Shown: positions 46,035-55,867 of the stretch, one piece after another | Layout: each line of letters opens with the position of its first letter | Numbering within the stretch: the stretch's first letter is position 1 | From: Proteobacteria bacterium UBA981 | GTDB taxonomy: Bacteria; Pseudomonadota; Gammaproteobacteria; Ga0077536 | Direction: 5' to 3' | DNA: 62,751 bases | Assembly (NCBI GenBank): GCA_002292285.1 | Contig: DBBP01000034.1 | Location: 1-62,751, forward strand | Made by a program: the position numbers and the translations under genes | Notes under the pieces: generated by a model | Databases searched by the model: none | Seen by the model: the letters and a program-made list of their open reading frames with translations, nothing else | What the model was told of the DNA's origin: nothing

Positions 46035-46622
46035 ATGCAATCGGTTAATCCAAGTGGTGCTGTGGTGCGCAGCTTATTCAGGCTGGTCCTTGCCAGTCTC
46101 GGTTTGGGCATGTCTGTGGCGTGCCGTCTTAGTGCCAGGTTTCGCAGCCAGGTGACGCGCGAGCTTGTCGTTCAGGTTGGCAGCGCGGATGGCGTTGTCC
46201 ATCATTACCGTTTCGCGCCGCGTACGGTGACGTCGATTTCCGGACCGTCGTCGAACCCAACGCTGAATCTGTGTTTCGACAACGCCAGTCTCGGCACCAT
46301 CACGCTGCTCTCGCCGCGTGCGGTTGGCCGCATCGTGAATACTTTGCTCGCCCGCACCGCTACGTACCAAGGCAATGCCGTGTTGCTACTGTGGTTCTAC
46401 GGATTGACACGTTTCGTGCTGCCGATTGGCCGCAGCAAGCGTGTTCGCCCGCCTCCGCCGGATGCCTATGTACAGCCTGACCTGAAGAGCAAAGTAGCGG
46501 ACAGCATTGTTCGCGAACCACCGAGCGACGCACTCGATCCGACCTGGACGGCCGCCCATGAGCAGCACGCGAAAATGATCATGATTCGTGGGGCCGGTGG
46601 TGAAGCGGTGCCGATGTGGTGA
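46035..46622 (+). CDS. Hypothetical protein, possibly SCP2-like
   Basis: A 195-residue protein with an N-terminal hydrophobic segment (LFRLVLASLGLGMSVAC), a beta-rich centre with LNLCFDNASLGTITLLSPRAVGRIVNTLL and TYQGNAVLLLWF, and a proline-rich linker (RPPPPDAY). The order FxDGxx, long helix, GN-strand recalls sterol-carrier-protein-2-like lipid-binding domains, but similarity is loose. It lies between the 51-residue membrane gene and the linalool dehydratase-like gene on the same strand and may be co-transcribed with both. Confidence 0.55.
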   Translation: MQSVNPSGAVVRSLFRLVLASLGLGMSVACRLSARFRSQVTRELVVQVGSADGVVHHYRFAPRTVTSISGPSSNPTLNLCFDNASLGTITLLSPRAVGRIVNTLLARTATYQGNAVLLLWFYGLTRFVLPIGRSKRVRPPPPDAYVQPDLKSKVADSIVREPPSDALDPTWTAAHEQHAKMIMIRGAGGEAVPMW

Positions 46623-46686
46623 ACGTCATCAGCGCCGCACTGCCCGCCCCAGATACTGAGCGCATCGTGTTAAAGAGAGCCAGATA

Positions 46687-48354
46687 ATGAACAGCAATGC
46701 TTTCCCTCGGCTCGATGACCGCGCTCGCGGTTGGCTGCGTTTCATCTGGGACAAAGCGACGACCGAAGATGACTGGAGCGTGAATGGGGAACCACACCCG
46801 TGGTGGGATCGTTACAGCACCCCGCCGATGTGTAGTCTGGGACGCTTCGATTTGCACGAAACGGGTTACGTCTTGCCGGTGATGTGCGACATCACGCCGG
46901 CGTGGCGAGAAACTTACACCCGTATTGCTGACGAACTGGTGACTCGGCATACGACATTCTGGGCCGCCATCGATTGGTTAACGATGATCGGTCACGATCC
47001 GGACCAGAGTCGCTATCCGCCCGAATGGCTGGCGGTGTTGCCGGAACATCTGCGCGGCCAATACGACGCACCCGGCTGGACTGGCAACGGTGTGCAGCCG
47101 TGGGGATTACAACCGGACCCGATTGGCTCGGACGGCAACAATTTCTTCCGCGGCTTCTTCAACATGTTGCTGTGCTTTTATCAGTACGTGTCTGGGGACA
47201 ATAAGTGGGAGCAGCCGTTCAAGATGGCTGGTTATCAAGAGCGTTTGTTCGAATGGGACCATCATCGGCTGGTGAATTTTATGCACGACCAATGGGCCGA
47301 AAGGCCGCAGGGCGTGCACTGTGAGAACACCAAGATCTGGCCGTTCTGTGTGAGCGGTGCGGGGCTCGGCCTGCAACTTTATGACGGCCTGTACGACAAG
47401 AAAACGAACTGGGTGTTTGAGCGCTGGATTGAATACGCGCGCAAACATTACATGGGGCTCGATCGGAAAGGAGAACTTGATTGGTTTGCGTTCTACTACG
47501 ACCCTCTGGAAGAATCGATGTGCACCCTGCGTGATGAAGTCGGCGCCTATGCCGCAATCGCAATCACCCTGTACGTGTTGCCCCAGGATCGCGTGTTCGC
47601 CACGCAGCTGTACGAAATGGCGGTGCGTAAGCTCGGCTGGAATGATCCGAAAAAAGCGTTGCTGGAACTGCACCCTGATCCGCGCTGGTTAACGCTCGGC
47701 ATTATCACTGCGAGAGAACTAGGCGACACGCTCACTGAGGCGCATCTGCGTCAACTGGCCGAGGCGAATTATGAGCCGAAATTTTTCGGCCCGGATGGTG
47801 ATCATTTTGGTTGGTGGTTCAATTTCGATGAGAGTTGGCCGCGCGGCCAGCTGTCGAGCCTGATGGTGTTAACCGAACTGGGTGAACCCGGCGCGTGGTC
47901 GCGGGTCTTCAACGAGCCGAATCTCAAGAAATTTTCCGAGCCCACCGTGTCTGGCGTCGACTATCCGCAGATCGGACTCGCACAATGCTGGAATGATCTC
48001 GACAGCGGTGCCCTGTGGGTGGAAACCTATTGTGCGACCACATCGGCACGTGGCGCGTCGACGAGCTGGAAAGTGAGTGGGCTGCCGAATCCGGCGGCCG
48101 TACGCGTCGTGATGGATGGCAGCGATTTCACGGGCTGGTCGGTATCTGGCCCGGATTCGATAGAAATCAAGAGCGACATCAATGCACATCAGTTTCGCAT
48201 CGCGACTGGCTATAGCGCGGGTTCGAAGCCTCTCGAGGCGCCGGTAGAGGAGGCGCGGAGCGCCGGCGTCAGCGTGGCTGCGACGCCGAGCGTGCTGGCC
48301 AGTGCGAGTCAGCATCTTGCCAGTAGCGGGAGCTGCAGCTGCAGCTGCTGCTAA
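46687..48354 (+). CDS. Linalool dehydratase/isomerase-like protein with a cysteine-rich C-terminal tail
   Basis: A 555-residue protein with the (alpha,alpha)6-barrel features of the linalool dehydratase-isomerase family: many aromatic helices, a GWTGNGVQPWGLQPDP segment and HCENTKIWPFC with C212 and C221. This spacing of nine matches C171 and C180 of the Castellaniella defragrans enzyme, as I recall. Family members hydrate or dehydrate monoterpene alcohols or related tertiary alcohols. The last ten residues (SGSCSCSCC) hold four cysteines encoded by a perfect AGCTGC triplet repeat at 48331-48348. This tail is not part of the barrel and is unusual. No signal peptide is seen, whereas the characterised enzyme is periplasmic. 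Confidence 0.72.
   Translation: MNSNAFPRLDDRARGWLRFIWDKATTEDDWSVNGEPHPWWDRYSTPPMCSLGRFDLHETGYVLPVMCDITPAWRETYTRIADELVTRHTTFWAAIDWLTMIGHDPDQSRYPPEWLAVLPEHLRGQYDAPGWTGNGVQPWGLQPDPIGSDGNNFFRGFFNMLLCFYQYVSGDNKWEQPFKMAGYQERLFEWDHHRLVNFMHDQWAERPQGVHCENTKIWPFCVSGAGLGLQLYDGLYDKKTNWVFERWIEYARKHYMGLDRKGELDWFAFYYDPLEESMCTLRDEVGAYAAIAITLYVLPQDRVFATQLYEMAVRKLGWNDPKKALLELHPDPRWLTLGIITARELGDTLTEAHLRQLAEANYEPKFFGPDGDHFGWWFNFDESWPRGQLSSLMVLTELGEPGAWSRVFNEPNLKKFSEPTVSGVDYPQIGLAQCWNDLDSGALWVETYCATTSARGASTSWKVSGLPNPAAVRVVMDGSDFTGWSVSGPDSIEIKSDINAHQFRIATGYSAGSKPLEAPVEEARSAGVSVAATPSVLASASQHLASSGSCSCSCC
48331..48348 (+). repeat. (AGCTGC)3 microsatellite encoding Cys/Ser tail
   Basis: Three perfect tandem copies of AGCTGC, followed by one more TGC and the TAA stop. 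It encodes S-C-S-C-S-C-C. A hexamer repeat can gain or lose units in frame by slippage, so the tail length may vary between strains. Confidence 0.85.
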
Positions 48355-48586
48355 TAGCCAATCGTCTGCCCTGGCGGTTCGGGTTCTCAGCATTGAGAAG
48401 CAATCCACAGTCTGCCCCGAGTTATCCGACTACGCTTCTATACGTAGCACTACCGAAACGCGTCGGCGCCGATGGCTGAACGGACAGCTGTCGGTGCCGA
48501 CGAACTTTCGTTTCGCTGTCGACACTCAAGTAAATTTGGCTACACCCGAAAAAAGTCTCCGCTTGGACCGACAAAGCAACCTGCCA

Positions 48587-50986
48587 ATGTCACAGAAGAA
48601 ACTGCAATCACAAGATAAGGAACTTTCGAGCGACCGCATGGCGGTCCCGGTGGTTCACGACATCTTTGAGCGTCGCTTCAAAGAAAGTGTATTGGAGAAA
48701 ACGCTCGGGGTGTTCTCTGAGCAAGAGCGTGAGCAACTACTCGGGCAAATCGACAATCTCGGTACGCGTCTCGATAACCTTATCGAAGCGACGTACAAAG
48801 TTCGTGAGCCGATGTCGTTCGACGTTTTATTGATTCGCATCATGAATCTGATTACCGAGGCGTTCGAAGCTGATCGCAGTTCGCTGTTTCTCTATGATGC
48901 CGAGTCGAAAGAATTGTACTCGCGTATCGCGCAAGGCGAATTGATCCACGAAATTCGCTTTCCCTGCGATGCAGGGATCGCCGGTCTGGTTTTTCAAAGT
49001 GGTGAGCCCGCGCTCATCGACAATGCGTATACGGATGCCCGCTTTAACTCGAGCATTGACGCCGAAACCGGTTACTACACGCACAATATCCTTTGCGCTC
49101 CGTTGCGAACCCGTGGCGGCGACATCATTGGCGTGACCGAGGTTTTGAACAAGACTTCGGGCGATTTTACACCCGCCGACTCGGCGCTATTGCAGGCTTT
49201 CACGATGCACACCGCTGCAATTATCGAGGCCGCTCAGCTCGGTGAGCGGGCGCGGGAATCGCAGCGCGAAGAAGCGCGCATTCTGGAAGTAACGCAGGCG
49301 GTATCGTCTGAGCTCAATATCGAGAAATTGCTGCGCCGGATTGTCGCTATTGCAACTGATTTACTTGAAGCGGAACGCAGCACGTTGTTCCTGCACGATC
49401 CGCGCACCGATGAGCTATGGTCGCGTGTGGCAGAAGGCATGGCAGAGCGCGAGATTCGATTTCCTGCCCATATGGGCATCGCGGGCGGTGTGTTTACCGA
49501 CCGCAAGGCGGTGAACATTCCTGACGCCTATGCGGATTCGCGCTTCAACCCGGAAGTCGATCGCAAAACGGGATTCCGTACCCGCTCCATTTTGTGCGTG
49601 CCAGTGGTCAACAAACATGGCGTGGCGATCGGCGCCATGCAGATCCTTAACCGCCGCGGCGGACCATTCCGGGCACGTGATGAGCGACGCCTGGAAATGC
49701 TGGCCGCACAAAGCGCGATTGCGCTCGATAACGCGCGCCTGTTCCGCGAAGTACTGGACGAACGGAATTACAGTGAGAATGTCTTGCGTAGTTTGTCAGA
49801 TGGCGTGATTACGCTTGATACTGCAGGCAATGTCGTGAAGCTCAACGACGCTGCGACACGCCAGCTCCGCATCCGCGCCAATGATGTGCTCGGCGCTCCC
49901 GCAGTCGAAGTGTTTGAACACAACGCATGGATTATCGAATCGATGCACAAAGTCGTGAGCGAAAGCGCAGTCGATACGACTGTCGACGCGATTCTCACCA
50001 CGCGCGACGGCACCGAGCTTTCCGTCAACGTTACCGCCACGCCTTTGCTTGATGTCGATGGTGATGTGCTGGGCTGCACACTGATTATCGAAGACATCAC
50101 GACCGACAGACGCATGCGCGCGACGATGGCACGCTACATGACCGCCGAAGTCGCCGATCAGGTGCTTGCAGAAGGCGAGACCGTGCTCGGCGGTCGTTCG
50201 CAGCCGGTAACAATCCTGTTTTCCGATATCAAAGGTTTCACCACGCTGACCGAGCAGCTTGGCGCGCAGGACACGGTGTCCCTTCTCAATGAGTATTTCT
50301 CAGAGATGGTCGAGGTGGTGTTTTCTCACCACGGCATTCTCGATAAGTTTATCGGCGACGCTATCATGGCGGTATTCGGCACGCCGTTTCCTGCGCCTGG
50401 TGATGCGGATAATGCGGTGCGGGTGGCGATTCGCATGCGTCAGGTACTCAGTGCTTTGAACGCGCGCCGCGTCATAGCCGGCGAACCGCAGTTCGAAATC
50501 CGCATCGGGATTAACTCAGCCGACGTGGTGGCGGGTAACATCGGCTCCGCGCGGCGCATGGACTACACCGTCATCGGCGACGGTGTGAACACTGCAGCGC
50601 GCCTCGAATCCGCAAATAAACAGCTCGGCACCAGTATTCTGGTTAGTGACTCGACCGTGAAAGAACTGACTGGCGATTACCGTTTGCGCGAGCTCGATCT
50701 AATCCGCGTTAAAGGTCGCGCGCAGTCAGTCGCTGTATTTGAAGTGCGCGGACTCGGTGGAGAATTAGTTGCGGCCGATGAGCAGGCTTCGATGGACTTG
50801 TTTGCCGAAGGACTGCAGCGCTATCGGTCGCGAAACTGGGGCGTTGCGATCAAAAGCTTCGAACATGCTTTAAAACTGAACCCGAACGATCAGCCAAGCG
50901 CCCTGATGTGCCAGCGTGCGCGTCATCATCAGCAGTCCGAACCTGCGGACGACTGGGACGGCGTGTGGACGCTGAGCGAGAAATAG
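48587..50986 (+). CDS. GAF-GAF-PAS class III adenylate cyclase with C-terminal TPR-like segment
   Basis: A 799-residue soluble signalling enzyme, start at the ATG at 48587. Order: short helical leader (about 1-75), GAF domain 1 (about 80-220; CDAGIAGLVFQSGEP), GAF domain 2 (about 250-395; AHMGIAGGVFTDRK), PAS domain (about 400-510; SLSDGVITLDTAGNVVKLND) and cyclase catalytic domain (about 535-715). Metal-binding Asp residues are in FSDIKGFT (about 545) and DKFIGDAIMAVFG (about 585). The Lys in the latter and the T-x-x-G-D in YTVIGDGVN fit ATP rather than GTP. A TPR-like pair of helices (about 740-790) follows. It probably makes cAMP in response to ligands or redox state, and could feed the cyclic-nucleotide domain of the RND exporter at 31790. 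Confidence 0.9.
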   Translation: MSQKKLQSQDKELSSDRMAVPVVHDIFERRFKESVLEKTLGVFSEQEREQLLGQIDNLGTRLDNLIEATYKVREPMSFDVLLIRIMNLITEAFEADRSSLFLYDAESKELYSRIAQGELIHEIRFPCDAGIAGLVFQSGEPALIDNAYTDARFNSSIDAETGYYTHNILCAPLRTRGGDIIGVTEVLNKTSGDFTPADSALLQAFTMHTAAIIEAAQLGERARESQREEARILEVTQAVSSELNIEKLLRRIVAIATDLLEAERSTLFLHDPRTDELWSRVAEGMAEREIRFPAHMGIAGGVFTDRKAVNIPDAYADSRFNPEVDRKTGFRTRSILCVPVVNKHGVAIGAMQILNRRGGPFRARDERRLEMLAAQSAIALDNARLFREVLDERNYSENVLRSLSDGVITLDTAGNVVKLNDAATRQLRIRANDVLGAPAVEVFEHNAWIIESMHKVVSESAVDTTVDAILTTRDGTELSVNVTATPLLDVDGDVLGCTLIIEDITTDRRMRATMARYMTAEVADQVLAEGETVLGGRSQPVTILFSDIKGFTTLTEQLGAQDTVSLLNEYFSEMVEVVFSHHGILDKFIGDAIMAVFGTPFPAPGDADNAVRVAIRMRQVLSALNARRVIAGEPQFEIRIGINSADVVAGNIGSARRMDYTVIGDGVNTAARLESANKQLGTSILVSDSTVKELTGDYRLRELDLIRVKGRAQSVAVFEVRGLGGELVAADEQASMDLFAEGLQRYRSRNWGVAIKSFEHALKLNPNDQPSALMCQRARHHQQSEPADDWDGVWTLSEK

Positions 50987-51415
50987 CGCGTCTGGTTTAA
51001 TTTGGGGACAGTTACCCTTATCCGTTTGCAGCTCAGTCCTCATTGTTAATCGGCTAAGAACGGGAAGATTAGCGACGCAACGTTGAGGTTCACCCGTCGC
51101 TTTGCGGTGACCTAGTTCACCCGATATGTCTGCTGGACCGACTCAATTCGCCACCATCGGCGAACTCTAAAACTGTAATTCCTCCTCCCAAGATCCGGAC
51201 TAGCCGCCGGGAATCACGGATCTTTCGTCGCACTGACGGATCGACAGTTACACGCAAGCTACGAGCGACTTCTGATCCGCCGGCAGCGCCGCGGCCGCCT
51301 AGACGGTAGTATCCGGCTGTGGGCGTCTTTGCCGGGACGTGGCCCTCGGACCTCCATCACTATTGATGAGTGAACAACTGCAGCCCGATGAGAAATTGGA
51401 CGAGGAACGGAAAAC
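50987..51415. other. Intergenic region with one half-copy of the GGGGACAGTTACC repeat
   Basis: About 430 bp between the cyclase and the Baeyer-Villiger-type monooxygenase. Near 50992-51019 it holds TGGTTTAATTTGGGGACAGT and CACC-like flanks, close to the ends of the 126-bp element at 58951. Apart from that I see no gene or clear hairpin. The monooxygenase promoter should lie in the last 150 bp. Confidence 0.6.
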
Positions 51416-53245
51416 ATGAACAGTCACGATGTCATTACGAGCGAGAACGATCCCTTCGATCCTGAGATTCTCGGATTCGACCCCGAACAAGTACGGCGCA
51501 AGTACATCGAGGAACGGGCGAAGCGACTGCGTGAAGATGGCAACGATCAGTATGTCGAGGTTGCCGGCCAGCATGCGCAATACGAAACCGATCCGCACGT
51601 GGAATCAGGATTTAGTCGCGCGCCGATCAATGAAGCCCTCGATGTCATCATTCTTGGGGGCGGAATTTCGGGTTTGGTGACCGCTGCTCGTCTGCAGCAG
51701 GCCGGCGTATATGACGTCCGCATTATCGACAAAGCGGGAGATTTTGGCGGTGTTTGGTACTGGAATCGCTATCCCGGTGCGCAATGCGACACAGAATCGT
51801 ATATCTACATGCCATTGCTCGAGGAGACCGGGTACATACCCACAGAACGCTATGCCCACCAGCCAGAAATTTATGCGCATTTGCAGCGCATCGGTAAACA
51901 ATTTGATCTCTATGACAAGGCATGTTTTCAGACCCAGGTGACAGCGATGCATTGGTCGGATGAAAGTGCGCGTTGGACCGTCAACACTGATCGCGACGAT
52001 GTGTTTAGTGCACGTTTTGTGATTATGTCGAGCGGTCCCCTACATCGGCCGAAGCTGCCCGCGATCGAAGGCATCGACACCTTCAAAGGACAATCATTTC
52101 ACACCAGCCGCTGGGACTTCGCCTATACCGGTGGCGACAGCTCGGGCGGGTTGACCGGATTGGCTGACAAGCGTGTCGGCGTCGTTGGCACCGGCGCAAC
52201 CGGCGTGCAGGTCGTACCGAACGTTGCGCCCTATGCGCAGCAGCTTTACCTGTTTCAGCGCACGCCAGCGCCAGTTGACGAGCGCAATAACAAACCGACG
52301 GATGAAGCCTGGGCAAAATCACTTAAACCCGGCTGGCAAGCTGAACGCGACGAGAACTTCTGCTCGATCATGGCCGGGCTGCCAGTGACGCAAGATCTGG
52401 TCAACGACAAGTGGACCGACTTTTTCAAACTGGCATTCGAAATTCTGGACACCGGCGACGTTGAAGGTGTTTCACCTGCGCGACTCGCGTTGGCGCGCGA
52501 AGTGGCTGACTACAGAAAAGGCCATCAAATTCGCACGCGGGTCGCGCGACTGGTCGACGACCGCAAAACCGCGGAAGGGCTCAAACATTGGTACGGCCAG
52601 TGGTGCAAACGGCCGGCCTTCCACGACGAATATCTACAGGCGTTTAACCGACCTAACGTGACCCTGGTTGATACGGCTGGCAAAGGCATCGAGCGCGTCA
52701 CGGAAAATGCAGTCGTCGTGAATGGCTCAGCGTACGAAGTCGACTGCCTGATTTTTGCCACCGGCTTTGAGGTATCGACCGCCTACACCCGTCGTTCGGA
52801 ATGCGAGGTGCACGGCCGTGGCGGCAAGACGTTGAGCGCGCATTGGGCTAAAGGCATGTCAACTTTCCAGGGTTTTTTAACACGCGATTTTCCGAACTGC
52901 TTTCACCTCGGGCTGACACAAACGGGTGTTGCTTTTAACTACACCTACACCGCGGGCGGTCAGGCCGAACATGTGGCTTATCTAATCAGCGAAGTTATCC
53001 GGCGAGATGCGTCATCCATTGAAGCGGAGGCATCCGCAGAAGCGGAATACCAGCGGCTGGTTCGGGTCCCCGGCCCCATGCGCAAGTACCAGGAAACCTG
53101 CACACCGGGGTATTACAACGTCGAGGGCAAGAACGACGGTGAGTCATTTATCGATAATCACTACCCGGAAGGCCCGGTACCGTTTTTCAGAATGCTCGCA
53201 GCGTGGCGCGAACAGGGCGACCTTTCTGGCGTCATTGTGAAGTAG
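51416..53245 (+). CDS. Flavin-containing (Baeyer-Villiger-type) monooxygenase
   Basis: A 609-residue protein. The FAD motif is ILGGGISGL (about 79-87), the Baeyer-Villiger fingerprint F-x-G-x-x-x-H-x-x-x-W-D is FKGQSFHTSRWDF (about 222-234) and the NADPH motif VVGTGATGVQVV follows. ATGFEV is the final conserved block. It matches class B cyclohexanone/steroid monooxygenases, with a longer N-terminal extension of about 75 residues. It inserts oxygen next to a ketone to give an ester or lactone, which the nearby hydrolases could open. Ribosome site GAGG before the ATG. Confidence 0.92.
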   Translation: MNSHDVITSENDPFDPEILGFDPEQVRRKYIEERAKRLREDGNDQYVEVAGQHAQYETDPHVESGFSRAPINEALDVIILGGGISGLVTAARLQQAGVYDVRIIDKAGDFGGVWYWNRYPGAQCDTESYIYMPLLEETGYIPTERYAHQPEIYAHLQRIGKQFDLYDKACFQTQVTAMHWSDESARWTVNTDRDDVFSARFVIMSSGPLHRPKLPAIEGIDTFKGQSFHTSRWDFAYTGGDSSGGLTGLADKRVGVVGTGATGVQVVPNVAPYAQQLYLFQRTPAPVDERNNKPTDEAWAKSLKPGWQAERDENFCSIMAGLPVTQDLVNDKWTDFFKLAFEILDTGDVEGVSPARLALAREVADYRKGHQIRTRVARLVDDRKTAEGLKHWYGQWCKRPAFHDEYLQAFNRPNVTLVDTAGKGIERVTENAVVVNGSAYEVDCLIFATGFEVSTAYTRRSECEVHGRGGKTLSAHWAKGMSTFQGFLTRDFPNCFHLGLTQTGVAFNYTYTAGGQAEHVAYLISEVIRRDASSIEAEASAEAEYQRLVRVPGPMRKYQETCTPGYYNVEGKNDGESFIDNHYPEGPVPFFRMLAAWREQGDLSGVIVK

Positions 53246-53520
53246 GAATCAATCTGCCTTATGCACCAGCCGGCGCGTCGCCGGCAGCGAAATCAGGGTT
53301 AAAACGGGCGAGGTGGTGATACTGCTATACCACGACTCACCAGTAGCTTCGCCACGGCGTCGTCGGACAGAAAATTAGATAGTCGGCTCAAACAACTACG
53401 AGTTCGGTGGTGCTATCTAGGCTGAAGCCGGATATCACCATTGATATCAAATCAGGCTTGCACGCCGGCCTCGCGGACCTGCTATCGTGCAGGCTCGGTC
53501 GTCCGCTACGAAGCTTGCGT

Positions 53521-54729
53521 ATGTTGCCACCATTTTTGTCACGTCTGCTTTCGCGCATCGACGCTATGGTCGCCGCCTGGTGCCTGGCGCGTAGTCATAA
53601 TGTTGCTGATCTGCGTCGCTGGGCGCGCTTTCGCGTACCCGCCCCGATGTTCCATTTCATGGATGGCGCGGCCGATGATGAAGTCACCCTTGCGCGTAGT
53701 CAGAGCGATTTCGCTCGTTACGAATTCCTGCCCCGTTATCTTGTCGATGTTAGTAACGTCGACACATCCACAACCATCATGGGCGCTCCCATTGATTTCC
53801 CTGTGGTCCTCGCGCCAACCGGCATGTCGCGCCTGTTTAACAACGCTGGGGAGCTTGCCGTAGCGCGGGCCGCTGCAGAAGCCGGCACAAGCTATGCACT
53901 CTCGACCGTAGGCACGTACTCTATCGAGCAAGTCGCGGAAGTTTGCAGTGGTCCGAAGTGGTTCCAACTCTACGTCTTTCGTGACCGAACGCTCGTTAAT
54001 GAGTTTATGGACCGTTGCCGTGCTGCTCGCTTCCATGCGCTGTGTCTCACTATCGACGTGCCGATAGTCGGTAATCGCGAGCGTGATCTGCGCACGGGTT
54101 TCGGCTTTCCGCCCCAGTTGTCGGTGGCCAGCTGGCTGGACTTTTTCCTGCACCCGCTATGGTCGCTTAAGTATCTGGACGGTGAGCCGTTTCAGCTGGC
54201 CAATGTCGCGCACAAGGCACCGCCGGGCGACGCTGAGCTGACGACGCTGGTCGACTACGTTTCCAGCCAATACGACCCGTCGGTCGATTGGGACGCTGCG
54301 GCGTGGATGGTTGAACAATGGCAGGGCCCATTCGCGATTAAAGGTATTGCTAGCGTCGAGGACGCGCTGCGGGCTGCCGATATCGGTGCGAACGCTGTGA
54401 TCTTGTCGAACCACGGCGGTCGCCAGCTTGACGGCGCAGCATCGAGCATCAGCCTGCTGGCCGACGTTAAGCAGGCGGTGGGCGAGCGTGTTGAAGTCAT
54501 TCTCGATGGTGGTGTGCGACGTGGTTCGGACGTCATTAAGGCGCTCGCGCTTGGCGCTCAGGCCTGCATGATCGGCCGGCCCTATCTATTCGGCCTCGGT
54601 GTGGGCGGAGAGGCCGGCGTCGCGCATGTACTTGCCTTATTGCGCGCCGAGATTGAACGCGACATGGCATTGCTTGGCGTGACGCGGATTGAGCAAATCA
54701 CTTCGGACTATGTGCGCGAACGGAGATAG
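53521..54729 (+). CDS. FMN-dependent alpha-hydroxyacid dehydrogenase/oxidase (LldD-like)
   Basis: A 402-residue TIM-barrel FMN enzyme. APMFHFMDGAADDE near the N-terminus, WFQLYVFRDR in the middle and the active-site SNHGGRQLDGA (about residue 296, with catalytic His and Arg) followed by ILDGGVRRGSDVIKALALGA are all intact. It oxidises L-lactate, mandelate or a larger 2-hydroxy acid. The start is uncertain (53521 or 53566; a GTG at 53407 is also open). It is downstream of the monooxygenase on the same strand, with a gap. Confidence 0.87.
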   Translation: MLPPFLSRLLSRIDAMVAAWCLARSHNVADLRRWARFRVPAPMFHFMDGAADDEVTLARSQSDFARYEFLPRYLVDVSNVDTSTTIMGAPIDFPVVLAPTGMSRLFNNAGELAVARAAAEAGTSYALSTVGTYSIEQVAEVCSGPKWFQLYVFRDRTLVNEFMDRCRAARFHALCLTIDVPIVGNRERDLRTGFGFPPQLSVASWLDFFLHPLWSLKYLDGEPFQLANVAHKAPPGDAELTTLVDYVSSQYDPSVDWDAAAWMVEQWQGPFAIKGIASVEDALRAADIGANAVILSNHGGRQLDGAASSISLLADVKQAVGERVEVILDGGVRRGSDVIKALALGAQACMIGRPYLFGLGVGGEAGVAHVLALLRAEIERDMALLGVTRIEQITSDYVRERR

Positions 54730-54746
54730 GCGCGGGTTTTCCTTTC

Positions 54747-55298
54747 CTAACGCGTGATTACGCGCGGTGATTCGAGTTTTAACTGACTCGTTGCGTAGCC
54801 CTCGTTTTCCGCAATCTCGGTCACGTACCGGTAGGTGCGCTCCGATACCGAAGACGTTCGCGCGAGGAGCCATAAGTACTCGTGATCCGGCGAACCGACC
54901 AAAGCCCATGCGTAGTCGGGATGCAGAGCGATCACCCAGTAATCTCCCCACACCGCTTCAAGCCACGATAACCAGCGCGGCGCGAATCGGACCTGCAGGC
55001 GTGCGGAATCCGCGTATTCACTGTTGACGCGGACTTCCCCGAGCACCCGCAACGTCTCGCCAGCCGAATCGCGACACGAATTCACGACCTGAATACGTCC
55101 GGTCGCTTCGCGAGAATATTCAGCCACAGTTTCTGCGACGCAATTCGCCTGAAACCGATTCGGAATGAGCGCGATCTGGTACCAACGGCCGAGGTAACGC
55201 TCGATATCGAAATCGTCGACTGTGGTCGGCGCTGGCGCTGTTGCTTGTACCGGCAAAACGATGCAGCAAGCTACGAATAATATGGTGAGTGTTTTCAC
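54747..55298 (-). CDS. blc: Lipocalin (Blc-like)
   Basis: A 183-residue exported lipocalin. The GTG start gives a signal peptide (KTLTILFVACCIVLPVQA). The lipocalin motif G-x-W is RYLGRWYQIALIPNRF, followed by CVAETVAEYS with the first paired Cys, and W-G-D-Y-W-V-I-A-L later. The lipobox is not clear, so it may be secreted rather than a lipoprotein. Bacterial lipocalins bind fatty acids or lysophospholipids and help repair the envelope. Convergent with the hydroxyacid oxidase gene. Confidence 0.88.
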   Translation of the reverse strand: MKTLTILFVACCIVLPVQATAPAPTTVDDFDIERYLGRWYQIALIPNRFQANCVAETVAEYSREATGRIQVVNSCRDSAGETLRVLGEVRVNSEYADSARLQVRFAPRWLSWLEAVWGDYWVIALHPDYAWALVGSPDHEYLWLLARTSSVSERTYRYVTEIAENEGYATSQLKLESPRVITR

Positions 55299-55867
55299 AA
55301 TTAATCCGGGACGGTCGGTTTTACTAGAGAACGATCAAAAATCGCCGCACGCACATCTTAGCGTGTCCGGCTGTTCGGGCGGGGTCGTGGAGGGTGGAGT
55401 ACACGACGACAACAGAATCGAATGTCGACTACCAGCTGATGTTCAACGCCCGCGCGCCCTTTGTGTCAGAAATAGCATGGAACCGGGCAAGGACGTAGTC
55501 ATTCGCTTTATACTCATCACGAAGCAGAGTATCGCCGTTGACGGACGACTTACTGGCCGTTGGATGCAGCGCATCTCGTTACACTTAATAGAATCGCACT
55601 AAAGGAGCTGATTAAGTTCGTTGCGGACGACGTGATAGCGGTGTTCGAGAATGTGGCGTGTGCCTATCACGCATTCCACGACTTCAATTGGGAAATCAAC
55701 AGGAGCATCGAGAAGGTGGGCGAGGATATGGGAATTCACGCTGCCATTGGGAGTGATTATGGTCCAACCTTGTATGCGCCCGCCGTCCTCTTTCGAGCGC
55801 CGAAGCCTCGTCGAATTTGCCATCGAGATGGATGTGATGGCGAAGCTTACGCGAACCGAGTCGTAGC
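55299..55867. other. 570-bp stretch without a recognisable gene
   Basis: Open frames exist on both strands (about 100 codons each, plus 55560-55871 and minus 55599-55904), but neither has a domain, and they overlap each other. The plus frame ends in GTGA overlapping the possible GTG start of the methyltransferase, which is the best argument for it. No repeat or hairpin stands out. Confidence 0.5.
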
